The notes below the pieces were generated by a model that ran no database searches, was not told the DNA's origin, and worked only from the letters and a program-made list of their open reading frames with translations. A stretch of DNA of 64,000 nt from Pararge aegeria (taxonomy: Eukaryota; Arthropoda; Insecta; Lepidoptera; Nymphalidae). The stretch is from assembly GCF_905163445.1 (NCBI RefSeq), contig NC_053204.1, forward strand, positions 1,247,501-1,311,500, given 5' to 3'. The position numbers and the translations under genes were made by a program. Positions within the stretch are counted from its first letter, which is position 1, and each line of letters starts with the position of its first letter. Positions 43,370 through 52,727 of the stretch are shown in pieces.

Positions 43370-43781
43370 CTATAGCTGTTGCCCGTGACTTCGTCTGCGT
43401 TTGATTTTGTTTTTAAAGTATTCAGTAACGCTAACCCTATAATGAGAGGTTTGCTGCTGTCTGCTGATGAGTTCTGTTCTCTATCTCCAACCACATTTAT
43501 CAGAACTTCACAAAGTTTGGGCAAAATTAAACACATATTATAACCTCTATAGTACTAAAATAATTATTTAAATCGGTTATAATTTGTCGGAGTTATGGTG
43601 TAAAATCGTCAAACACTTTCATCCCCTCTCCCATACGGAACCGAGCTTTATGTCAGGAAAAAAGGATCCTATATTACTTCTAACACATCCAAGAATATGT
43701 GTAAAAAGTTTCATGAGGATCGGTTAAGTAGTTTTTGCGTGAAAGCGTAACAAACAAACTTACATTGGCATTTATAATAAC
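43370..43781 (-). mobile_element. Hel-1 Helitron abutting Hel-5
   Basis: CTATAGCTGTTGCCCGTGAC (CTAG altered to CTATAG), CTCTATCTCCAACCACATTT, GAGGATCGGTTAAGTAG and ACATTGGCATTTATAATAA. Confidence 0.75.
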
Positions 43782-43825
43782 TTACTTTAACTTTTTCCTG
43801 TAATGACAAAAATGTAAGATGGGAA

Positions 43826-43920
43826 TAAATAAATAAATAAATAAATAATATTAGTAGGGACAGGGATAGTCGGGATAGGGAAGTAGGGATAGGGATAGGG
43901 AAGTAGGGAAGTAGGCTTAA
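43826..43920. repeat. AAAT and GGGATA/GGGAAGTA short tandem repeats
   Basis: (AAATA)n followed by irregular AGGGATA, AGGGAAGT units, similar to amplified Hel-1 5' ends (AGTAGGGA). Confidence 0.8.
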
Positions 43921-43977
43921 TATTAATTAGAACGGCAAATAGCCCAAAATAACTTATTAAACATAACAATTAACCCT

Positions 43978-44297
43978 TGATCATCATATCAACCCACTAC
44001 CGGCCCATTACAGAGCACGGGTCTCCCCCCACAGTGAGAAGGGATTAAGGCCGTAGTACACCACGCTGGTCCATTGCGGATTGGTGGACTCCACACACCT
44101 TTGAGAACATTATGTACGACTCTCTCAGGCATGCAAGTTTCCTCACGATGTCTACCTTCATCGTTGAAGCAAGTGATATTTTAATTACTTAATACGCACA
44201 TAACTAAGAGAAGTAAGAGTTGCGTGCTGGGATTCCAACTCGGCCTCTCCAAACTGAAGTCGAGCCTCCAACCCAATGCGCTATCACCGCTTCATTA
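43978..44297 (-). mobile_element. SINE-B, inverted, full length
   Basis: CATCATATCAACCCACTACC, GGGTCTCCCCCCACAGTGAG, GTTTCCTCACGATG, GGGATTCCAACTCGG, CAATGCGCTATCACCGCT. Confidence 0.85.
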
Positions 44298-44308
44298 CAC
44301 GTATATTA

Positions 44309-44430
44309 TCCCTACTAATATTATAAATGTCAATGTAAGTTTGTTTGTTACGCTTTCACGCAAAAACTACTTAACCGATCCTCATGAAACTTTGTAAACA
44401 TATTTTTGAAAGTGTTAGTGTTAGTTAGTG
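44309..44430 (+). mobile_element. Hel-1 5' end only
   Basis: TCCCTACTAATATTATAAAT after A, GTTACGCTTTCACGCAAAAA and GATCCTCATGAAACTTTG, then broken off. Confidence 0.75.
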
Positions 44431-44431
44431 T

Positions 44432-44700
44432 TAGAGAGAAGATGCCTATTCACTCTTGATTTGAAGGTACCCAGATTATAGGTATCGGGGAAGACGGAAA
44501 ATGGGAGGGCATTCCAGGCCTTTGCGGTGCGGATCAGAAAGGAAGAAGCAAAACGCTTCGTACATGTTGATGGTATGAGTATTTTTCCGTCAATTATTAC
44601 AGTAAAAAAAACGGGCTTTTGATAAACTTTCCTACGTGTTGATGAGATGAGAGGTCTAATAATCCGGCCTCACACCGAATAGGAATCGATTACGCTGAGT
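44432..44700 (-). mobile_element. Non-LTR ORF end and 3' UTR, inverted
   Basis: GATGCCTATTCACTCTTG, TACCCAGATTATAGGTATCG and GAAAATGGGAGGGCATTCCA; reversed it encodes RTAKAWNALPF-like text, as at 11,104. Confidence 0.65.
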
Positions 44701-44814
44701 ATATTATTCTAACCTATTTTTCCTTATCAATTCCAGAGAATTAATGCTGTTTTAGGAATACGCAATACTGGCGTCAGCAAAGTTAAACGTGTGGGAAATA
44801 CTAATAAATAATTT

Positions 44815-45053
44815 TATAAATATATGACGACAATACACAGATCAAAGTAGGCCTAGCTTGTGTTATGGGTACTAAGATAACTGATGGATATTTTTATGAA
44901 TAATAAACATAAATCCTTATAATACATATAAAAGTACCCAGCACTGAAAAACATTCATGTTCATCACACAAACATTTCCGAGTTGTGGGAATTGAACCCA
45001 CAGCCTTGGACTCAGAAAGCAGGGTCACTGCCCACTGCGCCAATCGGCCGACT
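44815..45053 (-). mobile_element. SINE-A, inverted
   Basis: GCTTGTGTTATGGGTACTAA, TGTGGGAATTGAACCCACAG and CACTGCGCCAATCGGCCGAC. Confidence 0.85.
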
Positions 45054-45119
45054 AAATAGATTCGACTGATGATAATAGTTTTTGAATAGGCTTTATAAAA
45101 TCTTTAGCCTATATCAGTC

Positions 45120-45603
45120 CACCGCTGCCTTATAGGCCTCTCCGATCGGATGCGCATACAGGTTTCCTCACGATGTTTTCCTTCACCGTTTAAAGCAAGT
45201 GATATTAAATTGTTTGAAATTAAAACGCACATAAATAAAAAAATAAAATAAATAAATATACTACGACAATACACACATCGCCACCTAGCCCCAAAGTAAG
45301 CGTAGCTTGTGTTATCGGTACTAAGATGACTGATGAATATTTGTATGTATTATATATACATAAATACTTAGAAAATACATATAAACACCCAGACACTGAA
45401 AAACACTTAATGCTCATCACACAAACATTTTCCAGTTGTGGGAATCGAACCCACGGCCTTGGACGCAGAAAGCAGAGTCGCTGCCCACTGCGCCAGTCGG
45501 CCGTCTAAACATAACTCCGAAAAGTCAGTAGTGCGTGTCGGGGCTCGAACTCGTTCTCTACGAAAGGAAAGCCGAAGCTATACCCACTAGGCTATCCGCT
45601 TTT
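45120..45603 (-). mobile_element. SINE-B, inverted, split by SINE-A
   Basis: GGTTTCCTCACGATGTTTTC and TAAAACGCACATAA on the left; CATAACTCCGAAAAGTCAGT and the reversed head (CCACTAGGCTATCCGCT) on the right. Confidence 0.8.
45241..45506 (-). mobile_element. SINE-A inserted in SINE-B
   Basis: ATACTACGACAATACACACA, GTGGGAATCGAACCCACGGC, CACTGCGCCAGTCGGCCGTC; complete head-to-tail. Confidence 0.85.
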
Positions 45604-45618
45604 CATAATGCATATAAA

Positions 45619-45645
45619 AATAATAATAATAATAATAATAATAAT
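45619..45645. repeat. (TAA)n microsatellite
   Basis: About nine AAT units. Confidence 0.9.
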
Positions 45646-46067
45646 AAACTTTATTTAAATACACACATAGTGATTCTCCTTCTTCTAAGTCGGTTCGCTT
45701 TTGTCAGAGCGGTCGTGGTTGTCACTTAGGAGTGATTACAGATCATTAAAACTAACAATAATGAGAATCTATAAAATTATTGTGATTAGAGATAAAATTG
45801 TTTTATGTATTATAATTGTAAATTGTTATTCTTGTATGGACACCCTTCGGGTAAAAGCCTCCACTGGTCTCTATTCTTAGTTGTGGCTAACGATCTCCGA
45901 CCCGCTATCGCTACTATTTCATCGAAACATCTCCATTTTTTGGAATATACAAATACATCCTCCAAAATGGAGGTCTTCCGGACCAGCGGTTTAGGCTGCG
46001 CGTTGATATCTCAGTCAGTCATAACTTTGAATTTTTTGTATCTTTCATTAGTTTCTATAATAATAAA
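45646..46067. other. No gene recognised
   Basis: An 89-codon frame at 45,805-46,074 lacks a domain and ends in SINE-A. Confidence 0.35.
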
Positions 46068-46314
46068 TAAATAGATAAATATACTTTGACAACACACACA
46101 TCGCCATCTAGCCCCAAAGTAAGCGTAGCTTGTGTTATGGGTACTGAGATAACTGATGAATAATATACATAAATACTTATTATATATAGATCAACACCGA
46201 GACACTGAAAAACATTCATGTTCAGCACACAAACATTGTCCAGTTGTGGGAATCGAACCCACGGCCTTAGACTCAGAAAGCAGGGTCGCTGCCCACTGCG
46301 CCGATCGGCCGTCA
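46068..46314 (-). mobile_element. SINE-A, inverted
   Basis: CTTTGACAACACACACATCG, CTAGCCCCAAAGTAAGCGTA, GGGAATCGAACCCACGGCC, GCGCCGATCGGCCGTC. Confidence 0.85.
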
Positions 46315-46719
46315 CTTATTTAAATCTTTAAAAGTATCAAGATTCGTGGATACAATATAAAAAATTACACACTTTCATCAGAGTTGACTGTATTCAGATC
46401 TGCCATCGATCAGCGAACGAAAAAAACATAGAAGCACAACTACTGCTCCAAAACAGCCCCTAATCATAGCCTCGGTGGGAGTGGCTTATGAAGTGTGTTC
46501 CGCAAGCGTTTAGTTCGCTAATCACAAAGCTGACGGATTAACTGCAGGCCAATCACGGCTGGTCCCGTGCTGCATGACATCCAGTAGAACCAATCACGTA
46601 TTTTTCGATTCATTCGTTGTGCGTGCGCATTTAGACTGATTGGTACCTATTTCCAAAGACAATTTGTTAGAAAGGGTTACACGGATACAAGGGTTTTATA
46701 AGTACAAACTCAAAATTCT

Positions 46720-46775
46720 AACTCTAAAATGTTTTATTCATGTAGGCCTTTTCATAGGCACTTATGAAGCATTCA
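46720..46775 (-). mobile_element. LINE-A tail, inverted
   Basis: TTTATTCATGTAGGCCTTTT and AGGCACTTATGAAGCATTCA; a TATA-rich palindromic run follows to 46,840. Confidence 0.6.
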
Positions 46776-46839
46776 TATATATTACATGTATATATTATAT
46801 ATTATATGTATATATTAGTGGTAACATGTAATATATATG

Positions 46840-46997
46840 GATACGGACCCCGGCGCTTCTGTCTGGCTGATTTGTGAATCTAAACCATCCAGGGTGCCAC
46901 CCAAACATATACCTAAAAATTCCTTCAAATCGGTCCAGCCTAGTCTAGGAGGAGTTCAGTGACATACACACGCACACAAGAAATATATATATAAAGA
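46840..46997 (-). mobile_element. Hel-3 Helitron, 3' tip altered
   Basis: CTGATTTGTGAATCTAAACC, CACACGCACACAAGAAATAT; the outer CTAG is replaced by GGATACGG. Confidence 0.7.
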
Positions 46998-47023
46998 TTT
47001 AAGATGGATACACTATAAAACAA

Positions 47024-47335
47024 ACGGAAATAGCGTAGTGGTTAGGGCTTCGGCCTCCATTCTTAGCGGATTGAGTTTAATTCCCGGCTCGCGACACTAC
47101 CTTTTCAGAGTTATGTGCTTTATTAATTTATGCAATAAAATATCACTTGCTTTTAAGTTTCAAGGAAAACATTGTCACGAAGCCTGCAAGCCTGTGATAT
47201 CTACATAATGTTCTTAATGGTGTGTGAAGCCTACCAATCCGCACTTGGCCAGCGTGGTGGACTTCGGCCTAAACTTTTATAATACTGAGAACAGACCCGT
47301 GCCCTATAGTGGGTCGGTAATGGGTTGATTTTGAT
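47024..47335 (+). mobile_element. SINE-B, near full length
   Basis: GCGTAGTGGTTAGGGCTTCG, GAGTTTAATTCCCGGC, CCAATCCGCACTTGGCCAGC, AGACCCGTGCCCTATAGTGG, TGGGTTGATTTTGATGAT. Confidence 0.85.
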
Positions 47336-47455
47336 GATTCTCTCTGAAGTTTAGGTAACTATAAGAAAGGATATCTTTGTCATCCATAGCACACAATACT
47401 TGAAACATAATTGAGTAGACATATGAGAAATATATATAAATAAAAAACATCTTAC

Positions 47456-47482
47456 CGTAACTTGCCTATATATTTTGGAAAT
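47456..47482 (-). CDS. TRIP11: Golgin GMAP-210/TRIP11-like, 27-bp microexon (second coding exon)
   Basis: On the minus strand an acceptor (AATGCAG) is followed by nine codons, ISKIYRQVT, and a consensus donor GTAAGA. Length 27 bp, phase 0 on both sides. Joined to the upstream exon it gives QELE-ISKIYRQVT. This matches the vertebrate family pattern (EVEISHLKARQ) at the same place, just before an ALQDQL-like coiled coil. That agreement is the reason for calling so short an exon. It sits about 10 kb from exon 1 and 4.5 kb from the next exon. It cannot be found by open-reading-frame length. Confidence 0.68.
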
Positions 47483-47704
47483 CTGCATTTTTGTTTAAAT
47501 GAACAAGGAGTATTTTGTAAGAAAATATAAGAATAATATTCGTACGAAATATAAATATAACATTTAATATGTGTTCCCCAAAATAAATGTTACGTTTTAG
47601 CGAAAAGTACTTATGCTTGTGGTATAAATTTTTTTAACCATTTACCATTTACTTACACATCGTAAAAAAATTAGACGGAAATATTTTTAAAAATAGGTTT
47701 AGAA

Positions 47705-48215
47705 TTTCGATAATAAGGCGTATTATAATATTCAGAGAGCGATGGAAAGGAGTTTGCTGAATATAAAACGAATACACAGAATAAGAAATACAGAAATAAG
47801 AAAAACAACAAAAATAATAGATGCTTTAGAACATTCTCAAAAACTAAAATGGAAATGGGCGGGTCATATTGCACGTATGGACAAGGAAAAATGGACAAAT
47901 AGAGTAACCACCTGGCAAGGTCCAACAAGCAAAAGGAAAAGAGGTAGACCGAAAGAAAAATGGGTTGACGAAATAATAAGAAAAGCCGGTGAATATTGGT
48001 TAACTAAAGCAAAGGACAGACAGTCGTGGGGAAAAATGGAGGAGGCCTTCACCCGTATAGGGGTCCATAGTGAAAATGGATTTTATTATTTATTACTAAG
48101 AATTTAATATATATATATATAGATATCATTTTTATGCATGCACATATTATAATGTATTAATAATTGATAAAAATGTATTATGGAAATAAAGAGGCTATAA
48201 TAATAATAATAATTA
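47705..48215 (+). pseudogene. RTE-clade LINE reverse transcriptase C-terminus, open
   Basis: YYNIQRAMERSLLNIKRIHR leads into RNTEIRKTTKIIDALEH, KWKWAGHIARMDKEKW, RVTTWQGPTSKRKRGRPK, WVDEIIRKAGEYW and AKDRQSWGKMEEAFTRIG, the whole conserved RTE tail in one frame of over 120 codons. The 3' end is AT-rich, finishing in a (TAA)n run near 48,200. 5'-truncated but undamaged, so recent. Confidence 0.85.
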
Positions 48216-48239
48216 AAATATTAACGCATACTTTTGTGT

Positions 48240-48400
48240 AATTTCTTAGTTAGTGTCTAAAGTTTTAAATTTTAAGTGTTTATAGTAATATAAACTCTAA
48301 AAATGTAAGAAAATTGCACGCCAGAAAGGGGCAAACTGTTGGAACTATTCCCACTTAGAACACCAAAAAAATTTACACAGTTAAAGCAATAAAATGTATT
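48240..48400 (+). mobile_element. Non-LTR fragment
   Basis: TTGCACGCCAGAAAGGGGCA, GGAACTATTCCCACTTAGAA; as at 37,105. Confidence 0.5.
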
Positions 48401-49204
48401 CTATTCTATTCAATTCTACAAAATACCCTGTCAGGGCTGCAAAATTTACAAGGCTCTGATAAACAAGCAGACAAATACGAGTACAGACTCAAATTTCACC
48501 CGAGTAAACTCCAATCCTAGGAGCAATGATATTAATCAATATTCAGAGCTCTGATCACTACCTATTTTTTAGCTGTTTTGTAAAAGTGCTTCTGCCAAAA
48601 AAATCTACGCAAGTACAGCCCTACTGTCACAGAAGTAAAATCTAGAAGCAAACAAAGAAACGAGACGTTCATTATTCGAATACATTCCACTTTGACCTAT
48701 TGGCGGCTCGCATATAAATCGGTTCCAAATTTAAATCCATAATCCATTCCAGATTTGAAATTCAAAAGTCCGCCGTCCAACTTTTTATGTTTTTTTTTTA
48801 TATGCGAGCGACTTCTTTTTTTAAATTTCACTGGGCAATTTCACAAGTTACTACCTACACTCCATTTTTCGACTTGTCGACATCTTACCGTAACTTTTTA
48901 CTGGTATGTATGTTTTAAAAATATAGAAAGACAAGTGCGATAAAATTAATAAAAACTAACTAAATATGTAGAGGTTTTTTTTAGGTGTGTGTTTTATTAT
49001 TTTCTGAACTATTAGAAAAAACTTAACACTAAAAAGTAACAGAATGTCATAATGTAATAAGACAGGTTAGAAAAAATACACTATTATGTATCACGCAGTT
49101 TCACACTAATGGATCTATACAAGTACTATACTAGAAGTGGAATGAAAAAAAACCCTCAGTATAGCTATTTCGATTCAAAGTGGTTGTAATCATAATCATC
49201 AGCA
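48401..49204. other. Golgin intron, no recognised feature
   Basis: AT-rich. ACATCTTACCGTAACTT at 48,880 repeats the microexon donor boundary at 47,447-47,463. No domain in the 62-codon frame at 48,755. Confidence 0.4.
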
Positions 49205-49429
49205 TAAGTAGTCCCAGGTTCAAACCCAGCAAGGCCAATTTGGGATTACATAACTCCTGAATTTTCGCTGGTCTACCCCGGTGGGAGGCCGTGACTAGTT
49301 ACCACCGTCAAAGAAGTGCCGCTAGCGATTATGCGTTCCGCTACGATTGCGCGTAGAGGCCGATTAGTGGTTGGCCCGTTATCATCTTACCAGCTGGTGA
49401 GATTGTTGTTCAGGGGTCTAACTTGTACG
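49205..49429 (+). mobile_element. Non-LTR 3' UTR
   Basis: AATTTTCGCTGGTCTACCCC, GGAGGCCGTGACTAGTTACC, TCATCTTACCAGCTGGTGAG. Confidence 0.6.
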
Positions 49430-49570
49430 CAGTGGCGTGCACTTCATACATGCACAAAAGCACTTCCTACCTATCATTTTTTTATAACTCATAAAGGCAA
49501 AGGGCTTTTCCGTTTTATGCCATCTTCATCTTTATGCATACCCTGGTCAAAAACCCTGTACACGCCACTG
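49430..49570 (+). mobile_element. hAT-B MITE
   Basis: CAGTGGCGTGCACTTCATAC to GTACACGCCACTG. Flanks CTTGTACG and ATTGTCCG agree at 6/8. It separates two LINE pieces. Confidence 0.8.
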
Positions 49571-49574
49571 ATTG

Positions 49575-49675
49575 TCCGTTAGAGTCACTACAGACAGATA
49601 GACTTGATGATTTCAAAGTGCTTTTATTGGGCCTAATTGAAATAAATGAATCCCGAATTTTCAAATAAAAAAAAA
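49575..49675 (+). mobile_element. LINE-B tail
   Basis: GTTAGAGTCACTACAGACAG, GAAATAAATGAATCCCGAAT and a poly-A run. Confidence 0.65.
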
Positions 49676-50117
49676 GTTAGTCTCCCAGAGTCATCTATAT
49701 GATGTCGATCACTCTTTCAGAGTTTTTTAAAATGTTTCCAAAAAATTATATTATAAACAGATTATACGACTCAATTCAAAAAACTACTGAAAACTGCTAC
49801 CCTACTCGACCTCGCGGTAAAGGTGATTAATCCACATTTTTATTTAGGACAATGCCCTCATCTCTTGTCTGTAACAATTCGTCAGTCTCACTCCAGATAC
49901 AATCTGTGATTCTAATCCGCGCTCCCAAATTCAAAGTAAATCGATTGTTTATGCTAAATCATTTTGGCGGCAAAATCTAGCTACCTGGTTGCACGGTTCA
50001 TTTGTTACTTTGAAATAAAATTTAAGTTTTGTTATACGAGAAATAAATAGCACAATAAACAATGAATTGATTCGTTTAGAAATACATACGTTTTATTTTA
50101 ACATCGTAAATAAAAAA
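49676..50117. other. Golgin intron, no recognised feature
   Basis: AT-rich, unassigned. Confidence 0.35.
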
Positions 50118-50285
50118 ACACCGGCTAAGTTTGTTGTGGGCTTCTTCTTAGACCACGACGCGTTTGGAACCCTCGTAGCTTTAGTTTTAAGTATCGCAAG
50201 TTATCGCCTCACTACCGTTTAATTCTCATCAAAAATAACGCATCAAATGGGCCTACTTGAATAAATATATTTTTGACTTTGACTT
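50118..50285 (+). mobile_element. LINE-A 3' end
   Basis: CACCGGCTAAGTTTGTTGTG, GTTTGGAACCCTCGTAGCTT, TGGGCCTACTTGAATAAATA. Confidence 0.75.
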
Positions 50286-50344
50286 TAATATAAAAAGAAT
50301 ATTAAAGCCTGAGAATGGAGAACCCATAATGTATTCAAAGGCGC

Positions 50345-50600
50345 ACATTGCCGACGATCTGTTTGGTGTGGAGTATAGGGATTGAAGAAATTGTAAATTA
50401 CACCACAATTATTCTCCTGCTGTTCGCGGAGTATAGCAAATTAAGCTTAATTTTCATAATAAATATATTATTAATAAATATATTATCCATAATAAATATA
50501 TTATGGATTTCCGCAAAGTAACGCCTGCCTACCGCGTGAAGTCCACCAATCCACATTTGGCCAGCGTGGTGAACTACGGCCGACTTACGGTGGCGGTGGG
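50345..50600. mobile_element. Rep-D followed by SINE-B scrap
   Basis: GATCTGTTTGGTGTGGAGTA, ACAATTATTCTCCTGCTGTT and AAATTAAGCTTAATTTTCAT, then GTCCACCAATCCACATTTGG and CCAGCGTGGTGAACTACGG. Confidence 0.65.
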
Positions 50601-50698
50601 CTGGCAATGATGTAAATAAGTTGATAAGCTGGTTTTTGACATTTCTGTGGTGGAGGGTTGTATCGGAATTGCGCATATTATTGTCAAGTTAAAATCTC

Positions 50699-51425
50699 CA
50701 GCAGGGCTAGCACAGGGAGGCGTCAAAAATTATATCCCCCGACAAGTGATATAATTAACGTGTCCAACCGCTAAAGCAAGGGTACATGGAATAGTTGAAG
50801 TTTACCCCCATTCATTCATCATCACCATCAACAGCCTATTACAGCCCACTGCTGGACTAAACGCCTCTCCCAGCTGAAGGATTTGCCCATAATCACCACG
50901 CTGGGCAGGCGGGTTAGTGATCGCAGTAGGATGGTAGTAGTAGCACAGAGAACGCTGCTGCCGGCTCTCTGTTATATTCTCTTAGTCGCCTCGTACGACA
51001 ACCGCGGGAGGGAGAGGGGTGGTGACAACTGTATTCTGATCTGCCGTCACCACAAGGCCCCCATTTATTCATAATCACCATCAACAGCCTATTACAGCCC
51101 ACTGCTGGACTAAAGGCCTCTCCCAGCTGAAGGATTTGCCCATAATCACCACGCTGGGCAGGCGGGCTAGTGATCGCAGTAGGATGGTAGTAGTAGCACA
51201 GAGAACGCTGCAGCCGGCTCTCTGTTATATTATCTTAGTCGCCTCGTACGACAACCGCGGGAGGGAGAGGGGTGGTGACAACTGTATTCTGATCTTCCGT
51301 CACCACAAGGCCCCCATTTATTATGAAACTTATATAATGGTCTGAGAGATTATAAAGCTGTAGAAGAGGATTAATTTATATTCTTTCCCCGAGGAGATAA
51401 ACTCCTGCCCATGCTAACCGTGCTG
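50699..51425. mobile_element. FB-C foldback element carrying a tandem Rep-E pair
   Basis: CAGCAGGGCTAGCACAGGGA, TTATATCCCCCGACAAGTGA and GAAGTTTACCCCCATT at the left; ATTATGAAACTTATATAATG, TTTCCCCGAGGAGATAAACT and ATGCTAACCGTGCTG at the right. The 505-bp middle is foreign. Confidence 0.7.
50812..51317 (-). repeat. Two tandem 253-bp Rep-E units
   Basis: The unit from about 50,812 repeats from about 51,065 with an offset of 253 bp and only a handful of differences (ACGCCTCTCCC/AGGCCTCTCCC, GGGTTAGTG/GGGCTAGTG, GCTGCTGCC/GCTGCAGCC). Each contains CACTGCTGGACTAAA, GCTGGGCAGGCGGG and GAGAGGGGTGGTGACAACTG. Confidence 0.9.
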
Positions 51426-51981
51426 GATATAAAAGTTATATCCCTGATTATATGAGAAGGGATAAATAAAATTAACGTGTCAACATGCCAAAGCACGGCA
51501 AAAGGTAATAGGACAAGTTTACCCCCGTTGATAACAAGTATATTACTTGGATAATATTTCCACCCGTTCGCCAATGCCCGAAGAGTTGATAAAACTATAA
51601 GAGTAGAAACAATTTTGTCCAATTGTTTTGGCTACAGGTAAGACGGGAAGTTTATCCCCGTTTATATGCGCTGTAATGGCAGTGCCGCACTGGTAAGCGT
51701 AGCGTTGGTCGACCCCAAAGAGGTGGGCAGAGGACATCAAGCGTGTCGCAGGGAGCCGCTGGACGCAAGCGGCACAAAACCGTGGAATTTGGGAACCCCT
51801 GCAAAAGACCTATGTCCAGCAGTGGACTTCTATTGGTGGATATAATGACGATAATGATGATTTGGATATTATTTCCACTTATGCGTCAATGCACGGTGAG
51901 TTCATAAAGCTGTGAAGAAGATAAAATTGCATCCTTTCGCCCGGGAGCAAAATGTCTGCTAGCTGTGCTGAGGATGGTCCG
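51426..51981. mobile_element. Second FB-C copy with an RTE insertion
   Basis: GTTATATCCCTGATTATATG, AAGTTTACCCCCGTTGATAA at the left; GGATATTATTTCCACTTATG and TGTCTGCTAGCTGTGCTG at the right. It follows the previous copy with no gap. Confidence 0.6.
51660..51862 (+). pseudogene. RTE 3' fragment inside FB-C
   Basis: GGTCGACCCCAAAGAGGTGG, AGGACATCAAGCGTGTCGCA, CCTATGTCCAGCAGTGGACT and TGGATATAATGACGATAATG; frames decayed. Confidence 0.65.
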
Positions 51982-52009
51982 GTGTCGACCAAAAGTTTCA
52001 TCAAAATTC

Positions 52010-52225
52010 CAATTCAAATTTCGAATTCAAAATTCATTTATTTCAAGTAGGCCTAGTTTATAAGCACTTTTGAAACGTCAAGTCAGCATGTTTGTAGAGA
52101 CTCTACCACCGGTTCGGAAGGCAGATTCCACTGAGAAGAGCCGGCAAGAAACTCAGCAGATTGCTCTTTTCCGACATCATTGTATAGTTTAACAATCTTT
52201 AGAATTTTTCTGTTTATCAAAAGAA
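52010..52225 (-). mobile_element. LINE-B 3' UTR, inverted
   Basis: AATTCAAAATTCATTTATTT, AAGTAGGCCTAG, GGTTCGGAAGGCAGATTCCA, GCCGGCAAGAAACTCAGCAG. Confidence 0.75.
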
Positions 52226-52234
52226 TATAATAGA

Positions 52235-52640
52235 AGGTCTGGTGTGGAGTATAAAGATTAATGAAAATTAAGCTTAATTTGCTATACTGCGCGAAAAACA
52301 GGAGAATCTAATTATTATAATTCAGTAAGGTGTAATTTATAAAACAAACAGATCTTCAGCAATGTACCCTCTACGCACGTTTTGCGCCTAAACCGGAGCA
52401 TCCTCAGGAGATGTTGACTTTTCAACGAATAATTGTAATAGTATAGTAAATTTAGCTAAATTTTCATAATATATTATCATGGACTTTCGCAAAGTAACGA
52501 CTGCTTCTATCCAATAAAAAGATTTAGAAAAATATAAATTGCACCGTACAGATTCTCCTGGTTTACGCATATTTTAGCAAGTTAAGCTTAATGTTCTTTG
52601 TTTATCGTAGAACTCCGCCAAGTAACTGCCACATGAAAAA
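52235..52640. mobile_element. Rep-D, longest copy
   Basis: GTCTGGTGTGGAGTATAAAG, AATTAAGCTTAATTTGCTAT, ACAGATCTTCAGCAATGTAC, CCTAAACCGGAGCATCCTCA; a second AGTTAAGCTTAATG block and ATCGTAGAACTCCGCCAAGT close it. Internally repetitive. Confidence 0.65.
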
Positions 52641-52727
52641 GGCAATGATGATATTATCACCATCTTCATCATATTGACCCAGGCACTGGCCCAGCGAATT
52701 GGTGGACTTCACACACCTTTGAAACAT

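Noticed and set aside
50812..51317. Possible CRISPR-like or satellite array
   Set aside because: Only two units of 253 bp with no spacers; it is a dispersed repeat duplicated once.
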